Of a DNA stretch of 6,420 bases, positions 1 to 4,948 are shown piece after piece; the stretch's first letter is position 1, and the number at the start of each line of letters is the position of its first letter. The position numbers and the translations under genes were made by a program. Below the pieces are notes generated by a model. That model made no database searches, was not told the origin of the DNA, and saw only the letters and a program-made list of their open reading frames with translations. Source of the stretch: Saprospiraceae bacterium (GTDB lineage: Bacteria; Bacteroidota; Bacteroidia; Chitinophagales; Saprospiraceae); the NCBI GenBank assembly GCA_014379665.1, contig JACMLK010000417.1, forward strand, positions 1-6,420. Direction: 5' to 3'.

Positions 1-787
1 CAAGATCATCAAGGTCAAGGGCTACGGCGTCACCGAAAAAGGGGGTAAGACACCTGACCTGATCGAAATGGGTGATATCAAAGGAGTCATTCACAATCAT
101 TCCACCTATAGTGACGGCTTGCATACCCTGGAGGAGATGGCTGAACATGTCCGTAATTCAGGATATGAATATTTTGTAATTTCGGATCATTCCAGATCGG
201 CCGGTTATGCAGGTGGGCTGTCTGAAGAAAGGGTCATGATGCAGTGGAGAGAGATCGAGTTGTTAAATGCAACCTATGGTGATCAGTTCAGGGTATTCAA
301 AGGTATAGAGAGTGACATCCTGTCGGATGGATCATTGGATTATCCCGAGGATATTCTGAAAGAATTTGATCTGGTGATTGCCTCCGTACATTCCATCTTG
401 AATATGGATGAAAACAGAGCAACTACAAGGCTGATCAAAGCCATTGAAAATCCTTATACGAGAATTTTGGGGCATCCTACGGGACGATTGTTACTGGCCA
501 GACCGGGATATCCTCTGGATTTTAAAAAAATAATAGAGGCATGTGCTCAAAACGATGTGGCTTTAGAATTGAATGCCAATCCTCAGAGACTGGATATGGA
601 CTGGACTTGGATACCATATGCTATGGAAAAAGACGTCCTGATTTCAGTCAATCCTGATGCACATTCCAAAGGAGCGGTCCATTTTATAAGGTTTGGAGTA
701 GCGGCTGCACGCAAAGGTGGACTTACCATAGAAGGCTGTTTAAATTCTAAAAGTTTATCAGAATTTGAGGCCTGGCTGGCGCGTTAG
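1..787 (+). CDS. polX: DNA polymerase X family protein (PolX), C-terminal PHP exonuclease domain, 5' end outside window
   Basis: The frame is open from base 2 with no stop, so the gene begins upstream; the ATG at 68 is internal. 261 codons are visible of a family that is usually about 550-580 residues. What is seen is the PHP phosphoesterase domain, which in bacterial PolX gives Mn-dependent 3'-5' exonuclease activity alongside the gap-filling polymerase used in base-excision repair. Counting from the first full codon, all nine expected metal ligands are present: H31 and H33 (HNHSTYSDG), D38, H63 (SDHS), E103 (GIESD), H130 (SVHS), H158 (GHPTGR), D219 and H221 (NPDAHS). The polymerase domain itself lies off the window. 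The PolX assignment rests on the LIE-x-x-DIKG lead-in and the ELNANPxRLDxDW segment; a stand-alone PHP protein is less likely. The first ~20 residues do not look like the usual ELRE-containing linker and differ in codon use (see findings). No T-rich terminator follows the stop. Confidence 0.9.
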   Translation, partial: KIIKVKGYGVTEKGGKTPDLIEMGDIKGVIHNHSTYSDGLHTLEEMAEHVRNSGYEYFVISDHSRSAGYAGGLSEERVMMQWREIELLNATYGDQFRVFKGIESDILSDGSLDYPEDILKEFDLVIASVHSILNMDENRATTRLIKAIENPYTRILGHPTGRLLLARPGYPLDFKKIIEACAQNDVALELNANPQRLDMDWTWIPYAMEKDVLISVNPDAHSKGAVHFIRFGVAAARKGGLTIEGCLNSKSLSEFEAWLAR

Positions 788-796
788 GCAGGAATG

Positions 797-834
797 GTGT
801 TAAACCTTACTGATTTGTGTTAAAGACTTGTTAA
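797..834. repeat. short direct repeat GTGTTAAA x2 plus GTTAA
   Basis: GTGTTAAA occurs at 797-804 and again at 817-824, exactly 20 bp apart. A shorter GTTAA follows at 830-834, 11 bp after the second GTTAA core. The repeats lie between the polX stop and the promoter of the lipoprotein gene, so they could be an operator read from two turns of the helix. The motif is short and AT-rich, so chance is a real alternative. Confidence 0.25.
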
Positions 835-860
835 TCGATGTATTAGATGAAATTGTAATG

Positions 861-891
861 TTGGTTTTGTCAGGTTTTAGACTTATTTTTG
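861..891 (+). promoter_or_regulatory. Bacteroidota-type promoter (TTG / TAnnTTTG) for the DUF1573 lipoprotein gene
   Basis: A perfect -7 box TATTTTTG sits at 884-891 and a -33 TTG at 861-863, with 20 bp between them. This fits the consensus described for the primary sigma factor of Bacteroides and Flavobacterium. Transcription would start near 898, leaving a leader of about 40 nt before the ATG at 940. No Shine-Dalgarno sequence precedes that ATG, only AT-rich sequence, as is usual in this phylum. Confidence 0.6.
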
Positions 892-939
892 TTTCGAAAT
901 TCTTTAATATTATTTTGTAATCTAAAATTGTAATCAATA

Positions 940-1503
940 ATGAAAAGTTTTAATTTATTTGCTGTAATTGCTTTAGTGACTGTCTTTGCTTTCACTTCAT
1001 GTAAAGAAAAGTCTGCCGATGGAGCCGACGCAACGCTTGCTGCCGATACTACGGCTACTATGACTGCTGCTGATCCTTCTGGTTTGACGGCTACTCCTGT
1101 AGGCGACCCTACAACTACAACCCCTGCCGCGGATGCTACTCCTGTACCTACCGGCCCGCTTACTTCTATGAAATTTGAAGAAGAAACTTATGACTGGGGT
1201 AAAGTTATGGATGGTGATAAAGTAACACACATTTTCAAATTTAAAAATACCGGTAAAGAGCCACTTATTATCAGCAATGCAAAAGGAAGTTGCGGATGTA
1301 CTGTACCTGAATGGCCAAAAGATGCCATTGCTCCTGGTAAATCCGGAGAAATCAAAGTTGTATTTGATTCAAAAGGAAAAGGTGCTGTTGGTGGAAAAGA
1401 AGATTCTAAAAGAGTTACGATTACCGCAAACACAGATCCGTTTGATTCTTACCTGACTATCAAAGGTAAAATTGACAAAAAAGAAGAAGCTGTTCAAAAA
1501 TAA
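940..1503 (+). CDS. DUF1573 domain-containing lipoprotein
   Basis: This 187-aa protein starts with a lipoprotein signal peptide: MK, a hydrophobic stretch at 4-18, and a lipobox ending FTSC with the lipidated cysteine at C21. The residues after the cysteine (KEKSADG) lack the acidic export signal known for surface lipoproteins of Bacteroidetes, so a periplasm-facing membrane anchor is inferred. Residues 29-72 are a low-complexity tether: 35 of 44 residues are Ala, Thr, Pro or Asp. Residues 77-176 are a DUF1573 domain, an Ig/ASPM-like beta sandwich, with the hallmarks YDWGKV (84-89), FKFKNTGKEPL (99-109), GSCGCTVPEWP (116-126) and IAPGKSGEIKVVFDS (130-144). The function of DUF1573 is not established. 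The start is well fixed by the signal peptide and by the promoter about 50 nt upstream. The gene appears monocistronic, with its own promoter and terminator. The conserved C118 and C120 could form a disulfide or bind metal; this is inference. Confidence 0.92.
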   Translation: MKSFNLFAVIALVTVFAFTSCKEKSADGADATLAADTTATMTAADPSGLTATPVGDPTTTTPAADATPVPTGPLTSMKFEEETYDWGKVMDGDKVTHIFKFKNTGKEPLIISNAKGSCGCTVPEWPKDAIAPGKSGEIKVVFDSKGKGAVGGKEDSKRVTITANTDPFDSYLTIKGKIDKKEEAVQK

Positions 1504-1525
1504 TCTTTTCTGAACAAAAATAAAT

Positions 1526-1560
1526 AAAAGGCTGTTCTGCGTGTCAGGGCAGCCTTTTTT
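1526..1560 (+). terminator. Rho-independent terminator after the DUF1573 gene
   Basis: Bases 1526-1539 pair with 1545-1558 to give a 14-bp stem (two G-T pairs at its centre) around the 5-nt loop CGTGT. The 3' arm runs into six T residues (1555-1560). It lies 22 bases after the lipoprotein stop codon and ends only 16 bases before the ATG of the next gene, so it could also act as a partial barrier within a read-through transcript. Confidence 0.88.
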
Positions 1561-1576
1561 ATTAAAAAAATTTTAA

Positions 1577-2440
1577 ATGAAAAGATATTTAAGCCTTATC
1601 AGGTTCAGCCATACCATCTTTGCCATGCCTTTTGCCATGATTGGTTTTTTTCTCGGACTAAAAATATCGGGTACAGGATTCAGAGTCGATTTACTTGTTA
1701 TGGTCACCTTATGTATGGTTTTTGCCAGAAGTGCAGCCATGGCCTTCAACAGATGGTTGGACAGAGATATTGATGCCATAAATCATCGAACGGCGGTAAG
1801 AGATATTCCTTCGGGTCTTATATCTGAAAAGTCTGCTTTGTGGTTTGTGATCATCACTGGTATGCTGTTTATCATAACTACCTATTTTATCAATCATATT
1901 TGTTTTGTACTCAGTCCGGTTGCATTAGTGGTCATATTGGGATATTCTTATACCAAGAGATTTACATCCTGGTGCCACCTGATTCTTGGTGTGGGACTCG
2001 CCCTCGCACCCGTAGGTGCGTACCTGGCAGTGACGGGAGAATTTGGAATGATTTCAATTTTACTCGGGGCGGGAGTTTTATTTTGGGTAGCCGGATTTGA
2101 TATCATTTATTCGCTTCAGGATGAAGAGTTTGACAGAACAAATAAACTAAATTCTCTTCCTGTTGCATTTGGCAGGATAACATCACTGAGACTATCAGAA
2201 CTGTTTCATTTGTGCACAGCCATTTTTTTCGGCATAGCCATTTTCTATTCTTTTGAGACTTTTGAAGATCTGGGGATGATTTTAACTGGCGGCTATGTTG
2301 TTTTTTTAATACTGCTTATTTATCAGCACATCATTATAAAACCATCAGATCTTTCTCGCATCAATATGGCGTTTTTTACTACCAATGGGGTTGCAAGTCT
2401 TTTATTTGGGTTTTTGTTTATCCTTGATCTGATGATCTAA
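1577..2440 (+). CDS. mqnP: UbiA-family polyprenyltransferase, MqnP-like (menaquinone biosynthesis)
   Basis: This 287-aa integral membrane protein transfers a polyprenyl chain from its diphosphate onto an aromatic acceptor. Both Mg-diphosphate motifs of the UbiA superfamily are intact: N58-x3-D62-x3-D66 (NRWLDRDID) and Y178-x3-D182-x3-D186 (YSLQDEEFD). Many hydrophobic segments lie between and after them, as expected for the usual 8-9 helices. The wording RFSHTIFAMPFA, ARSAAMAFNR, LGYSYTKRFT, LALAPVGAYLAVTG and FWVAGFDIIYSLQD matches the group once called 'UbiA-like, other', now linked to MqnP of the futalosine menaquinone route. It fits that group better than the ubiquinone UbiA of Proteobacteria or MenA. 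The futalosine pathway is known in several Bacteroidota lineages. No other mqn gene is in the window, so the pathway role is inferred from family likeness. The ATG at 1577 gives the normal family N-terminus. No TAnnTTTG promoter is visible between the upstream terminator and this start. Confidence 0.88.
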   Translation: MKRYLSLIRFSHTIFAMPFAMIGFFLGLKISGTGFRVDLLVMVTLCMVFARSAAMAFNRWLDRDIDAINHRTAVRDIPSGLISEKSALWFVIITGMLFIITTYFINHICFVLSPVALVVILGYSYTKRFTSWCHLILGVGLALAPVGAYLAVTGEFGMISILLGAGVLFWVAGFDIIYSLQDEEFDRTNKLNSLPVAFGRITSLRLSELFHLCTAIFFGIAIFYSFETFEDLGMILTGGYVVFLILLIYQHIIIKPSDLSRINMAFFTTNGVASLLFGFLFILDLMI

Positions 2441-3020
2441 CAACATCAAGAAAATTCCTTAATTTATCAATTGCTTTTGCCCGGTGACTTATGGCATTTT
2501 TTATATCTGTTCCCAGATCGGCAAAACTAAGTGAGTGGCCTTCAGGAATAAAAACCGGATCATAGCCAAATCCTTGATTTCCAGATTTGACCCGGGCAAT
2601 GATACCTTTAACTACTCCTTCAAAATAATGGACATTTTTGTCATCAATCCAAACAATAACCGTTCTGAATTGTGCCTGCCTGTTGTCTGAATTTTTCAAA
2701 AGAACAAGTAATTTACTCATGTTTTTATCTTCATCTTTTTCATCACCGGCAAATCTGGCAGTATGTACACCCGGTGCACCATCGAGGGCATGTACTTCAA
2801 GTCCCGTATCTTCTGCCAAAGATGTTTTTCCTGTTATATCAAATAAATATTTAGCTTTCAGATAAGCATTTTCTTCCAGCGTGAAGCCGGTCTCCGGAAT
2901 GTCGTCCTGAATATGTATATCACGTAGTCCCTGTACATTGAAATCCGGTAGCATTTGACGGATTTCAGAGAGCTTATGTGCATTTGTCGTGGCAAAAAGT
3001 AAAGTTTTTTCTGTAAGCAT
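2418..3020 (-). CDS. rdgB: RdgB/HAM1 family non-canonical purine NTP pyrophosphatase
   Basis: This 200-aa protein is of normal length for the ITPase (HAM1/RdgB) family. The family hydrolyses dITP, ITP, dXTP and XTP to the monophosphate and diphosphate, keeping deaminated purines out of DNA and RNA. Family motifs appear in order: FATTNAHK (9-16, nucleotide phosphate contact), ETGFTLEENAYLKAK (43-57), SLAEDTGLEV (67-76, including the metal-binding and general-base acidic residues), GAPGVHTARF (81-90), FGYDPVFIPEG (151-161) and SHRAKA (179-184, base recognition). The start codon ATG reads 3020 to 3018 and leaves only four extra residues before the TLLFATTN strand. The gene lies 11 bp downstream of the 141-codon gene on the same strand, so the two are probably co-transcribed. 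Its last 23 bp overlap the 3' end of the convergent mqnP gene. Confidence 0.93.
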   Translation of the reverse strand: MLTEKTLLFATTNAHKLSEIRQMLPDFNVQGLRDIHIQDDIPETGFTLEENAYLKAKYLFDITGKTSLAEDTGLEVHALDGAPGVHTARFAGDEKDEDKNMSKLLVLLKNSDNRQAQFRTVIVWIDDKNVHYFEGVVKGIIARVKSGNQGFGYDPVFIPEGHSLSFADLGTDIKNAISHRAKAIDKLRNFLDVVRSSDQG

Positions 3021-3031
3021 ATAATACCTGT

Positions 3032-3457
3032 TTAACTTATGGAAAACATTTCCTGCAGCTTATCCCAGAGAAGCTTACTCCTGGAGGGAACCGCCTTGAT
3101 TTCTCTGATGCTTTCAAGTATCATTGCTCTTGATTTTTCAAAGGTAAGCAGTTCATAAAGTTTGTATTCAATCTGAAAACCCAGACTTTCTGGCTTAATG
3201 CCGAATATAAGTAAATCAGTGTAGTCAATTTCCAAAAGACCAAGCGATAATTGTGCGTTTTTTTCGATCAGTAATAAATAAATGTCATTTTCAAAATCAT
3301 ATTTGATGGCGGTCATCATCTTTTGTAGGGTTATTCTCTCAACTTCTGAAAAATCATCAAAACAGCAAATGACCAATAACTTTTTGAGCCCTTTACCTTG
3401 CAATGATATGGTATTCAGATCAAAATCCGGAATCTTAAAAACGATGTTTTCAATCAC
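3032..3457 (-). CDS. uncharacterised 141-aa protein, co-transcribed with rdgB
   Basis: I do not recognise this gene with confidence. It encodes a soluble 141-aa protein with no signal peptide or membrane helix. It alternates hydrophobic strands (LLVICC 27-32, IYLLLIEK 59-66, DLLIFGI 81-87) with charged helices, suggesting a compact alpha/beta fold. The segment FGIKPESLGFQIEYKLYELLTF (split 85-104 and 105-106) followed by a C-terminal SKLLWDKLQEMF (127-138) recalls a pattern I associate with small Bacteroidota proteins, and loosely with the DNA polymerase III psi subunit (HolD); this is weak inference. The start is GTG at 3457-3455: the codon just upstream in frame is the stop TAA, and the first internal ATG is at codon 47, which would remove the first strands. 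Tight spacing (11 bp) and the same strand make it the first gene of a two-gene unit with rdgB. Coding is supported by its length, the spacing and the protein-like composition. Confidence 0.72.
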   Translation of the reverse strand: MIENIVFKIPDFDLNTISLQGKGLKKLLVICCFDDFSEVERITLQKMMTAIKYDFENDIYLLLIEKNAQLSLGLLEIDYTDLLIFGIKPESLGFQIEYKLYELLTFEKSRAMILESIREIKAVPSRSKLLWDKLQEMFSIS

Positions 3458-3556
3458 TTAAATCAGAATTATATTTCTTAGAAATAAAAAATAAGAAATT
3501 ATGTTTGAAAATATTAAAAAAATATACTTCCAAATAGAATTTAATAAAATTTATCT

Positions 3557-3564
3557 TACTTTTG
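3557..3564 (+). promoter_or_regulatory. candidate distal ilvE promoter, -7 box TACTTTTG
   Basis: The -7 consensus TAnnTTTG is matched perfectly, but no TTG lies at the usual 19-21 bp upstream, where the sequence is AT-rich instead. If used, transcription would start near 3571 and give ilvE a leader of almost 200 nt that begins at the ACTGA repeats. Confidence 0.35.
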
Positions 3565-3576
3565 TATTGCAAAGTA

Positions 3577-3603
3577 ACTGAATTTTGACTGAAAGTTCAC
3601 TGA
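3577..3603. repeat. three ACTGA direct repeats at 11-bp spacing
   Basis: ACTGA occurs at 3577-3581, 3588-3592 and 3599-3603, each copy 11 bp after the last. In each case a T lies two bases before it (TAACTGAA, TGACTGAA, TCACTGAG). One helical turn of spacing would put all three on the same face of the DNA, as in an operator for a protein that binds direct repeats. The array starts just after the candidate start site of the distal ilvE promoter. Regulatory function is inference. Confidence 0.4.
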
Positions 3604-3670
3604 GGCAGAAAAAAGATTTTTTATAAGATGGCTACTTTCGGTTTATCATAATGCAGAAGGACATTCGACT

Positions 3671-3702
3671 TTGACACATAGATGACTTTTTTTAAAGGTT
3701 TG
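3671..3702 (+). promoter_or_regulatory. candidate proximal ilvE promoter (TTGACA / AAGGTTTG)
   Basis: TTGACA at 3671-3676 supplies a good -33 box. AAGGTTTG at 3695-3702 differs from TAnnTTTG at one position and lies 21 bp after the TTG. Transcription would start near 3709, giving ilvE a leader of about 58 nt. Compared with the distal box, the spacing is better and the -7 match is worse. Confidence 0.4.
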
Positions 3703-3710
3703 CAAATATA
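3703..3710 (-). promoter_or_regulatory. candidate - strand -7 box TATATTTG for the 141-codon gene and rdgB
   Basis: Read on the - strand from 3710 to 3703, the sequence is TATATTTG, a perfect TAnnTTTG. No TTG stands at the usual upstream distance, so only half of a promoter is visible. A start near 3696 would leave an untranslated leader of about 240 nt before the GTG at 3457. It overlaps the proximal ilvE promoter region on the other strand. Confidence 0.25.
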
Positions 3711-3766
3711 ATAGCAAGACAATTTTAATAAAAAACATTTAATTATCCATCTTAATATTGCATCAA

Positions 3767-4822
3767 ATGAGTTACCAATTCCACCTCACTAAAACACAAA
3801 ACTCTTCGCTTGACAAGGTTGATTTTAACAATATACCATTTGGAAAAGTTTTTTCTGACCACATGTTTATGGCAGATTATATCAATGGTGAATGGATGAA
3901 TTTTGAAATAAAACCGGTGGCCCCGATCCCAACCCATCCCGGCAATATGGCATGGCATTACGGACAGGCCATATTTGAAGGCATGAAAGCTACCAGAGAT
4001 GCTGAAGGTCAGGCCCTTTTGTTCAGACCGGAATTGCATGCCAAAAGGATGAATGCTTCTGCCCGCAGAATGTGTATGCCCGAGTTACCTGAGGATCTTT
4101 TTCTTCAGGCCATTCATACCCTGGTTGATATGGAGAAAGCCTGGATCCCGGCACAAATAGGGTCTGCCCTATATATTCGTCCGTTTATGTATGCTACGGA
4201 CGAAACCATTGGCGTCAAAGCATCAGAGACATTCAAATTTGTAATTTTTGTCATGCCGGTAGGCCCATATTATAGTCAGCCGGTGAACTTACTTGCTCAG
4301 GATACATATGTCAGGGCAGTAGTAGGAGGAGTAGGTGAAGCAAAAACAGCCGGCAACTATGCTGCCTCATTATTACCCGCTACTATGGCCCGAAAGGAAG
4401 GATATGATCAGGTGATGTGGCTTGATGGAGTATATAAAAAATATATACAGGAAGTGGGTACGATGAATATATTTTTTGTGATCGGTGATGAAGTAATCAC
4501 ACCAAACCTGGATGGGGCTATTCTGGCAGGTATTACCAGAGATTGTATCCTTACTTTACTCAGGGATAAGGGATATAAAGTCGTGGAACGACCCATTACG
4601 ATCGACGAAGTCGTAGAGGCAGATGCTTCAGGCCGGTTAAAAGAAATTTTTGGTACCGGTACTGCGGCAGTAGTGGCACCTGTCGCCAAATTAAAATATA
4701 GGGACACTATTATTACACTTGATCCGAACAATCAAAAGATCAGCACCCTAGCCAAAGATACGATCAATGGCATGAGAAACCGCACCATCGAAGACAAATA
4801 CGGCTGGATAGTGCCCGCTTGA
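3767..4822 (+). CDS. ilvE: branched-chain amino acid aminotransferase (class IV PLP enzyme)
   Basis: This 351-aa enzyme swaps the amino group between Leu, Ile or Val and 2-oxoglutarate, the last step of their synthesis and first step of their breakdown, in the cytosol. Length and motifs fit the larger (eukaryote-like, BCAT II) branch rather than the ~310-aa E. coli type. Numbering from the ATG: HYGQAIFEGMKA (64-75), YIRPF (136-140), GVGEAKTAGNYAASL (188-202) with the PLP-binding lysine at K193, QEVGTMNIFFV (228-238) with E229 contacting the pyridine nitrogen, GITRD (255-259) and the phosphate-side GTGTAA (296-301). I chose the ATG at 3767 over a TTG at 3758 in the same frame: ATG is the stronger start, and the protein then opens MSYQFHLTKT, in line with homologues. 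There is no Shine-Dalgarno sequence. No other ilv or leu genes flank it, and it ends in its own terminator, so it is probably transcribed alone. Confidence 0.95.
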   Translation: MSYQFHLTKTQNSSLDKVDFNNIPFGKVFSDHMFMADYINGEWMNFEIKPVAPIPTHPGNMAWHYGQAIFEGMKATRDAEGQALLFRPELHAKRMNASARRMCMPELPEDLFLQAIHTLVDMEKAWIPAQIGSALYIRPFMYATDETIGVKASETFKFVIFVMPVGPYYSQPVNLLAQDTYVRAVVGGVGEAKTAGNYAASLLPATMARKEGYDQVMWLDGVYKKYIQEVGTMNIFFVIGDEVITPNLDGAILAGITRDCILTLLRDKGYKVVERPITIDEVVEADASGRLKEIFGTGTAAVVAPVAKLKYRDTIITLDPNNQKISTLAKDTINGMRNRTIEDKYGWIVPA

Positions 4823-4858
4823 GTACTAATCTCTACAGATATTCATTCAATATAAAAT

Positions 4859-4894
4859 AAAAGCCCGACAGAAAATATGCTGCCGGGCTTTTTT
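4859..4894. terminator. bidirectional Rho-independent terminator between ilvE and the T9SS protein gene
   Basis: Bases 4859-4871 pair with 4880-4892, with one A/C mismatch (4868/4883), around an 8-nt loop; the GC core is GCCCG/CGGGC. On the + strand the 3' arm ends in six T residues (4889-4894). On the - strand it is followed by TTTTATTTT. It can therefore stop both convergent transcripts: it lies 36 bases after the ilvE stop and 54 bases past the stop of the - strand gene. Confidence 0.88.
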
Positions 4895-4948
4895 ATTGTG
4901 ATGGATTTTAGCTGGTACCAAAAATCCATTTCATTTCATAATAGGCAT

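Larger units (their letters stand above)
3458..3766. other. 309-bp AT-rich divergent intergenic region
   Basis: This spacer separates the - strand pair (141-codon gene, rdgB) from ilvE on the + strand. It is strongly AT-rich and holds no ORF of useful length. Candidate promoter boxes face both ways: TACTTTTG at 3557-3564 (+), TTGACA...AAGGTTTG at 3671-3702 (+), and TATATTTG reading 3710 to 3703 (-). It also holds three ACTGA repeats at 3577-3603 and an 8-nt complementarity between 3624-3631 and 3747-3754. I see no riboswitch, tRNA or terminator in it. Confidence 0.7.

Noticed and set aside
68..787. ATG at 68 as the start of a complete 239-aa PHP-domain phosphoesterase gene.
   Set aside because: The frame is open to the left edge and the residues before the ATG (DLIE) belong to the conserved LIE-x-x-DIKG entry of the PolX PHP domain, so this ATG is internal.
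997..1433. Two - strand ORFs (997-1230 and 1188-1433) antisense to the DUF1573 gene.
   Set aside because: They lie wholly within a clear lipoprotein gene, overlap each other and encode no recognisable motif; they are shadow frames.
3471..3500. Hairpin-like ATTTCTTAGAAAT and neighbouring AT-rich inverted sequence upstream of the 141-codon gene.
   Set aside because: It is short, AT-only at its core and in a very AT-rich stretch, so it is expected by chance and has no T-tract terminator form.
3671..3712. TTGACA (3671-3676) and TATAAT (3707-3712) as an E. coli-type sigma-70 promoter.
   Set aside because: The boxes are perfect but 30 bp apart, far beyond the 16-18 bp required, and the rest of the window follows the Bacteroidota promoter pattern.
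3758..3766. TTG at 3758 as the ilvE start, adding three residues.
   Set aside because: An ATG follows three codons later in the same frame and gives the usual family N-terminus; nothing supports the weaker TTG.
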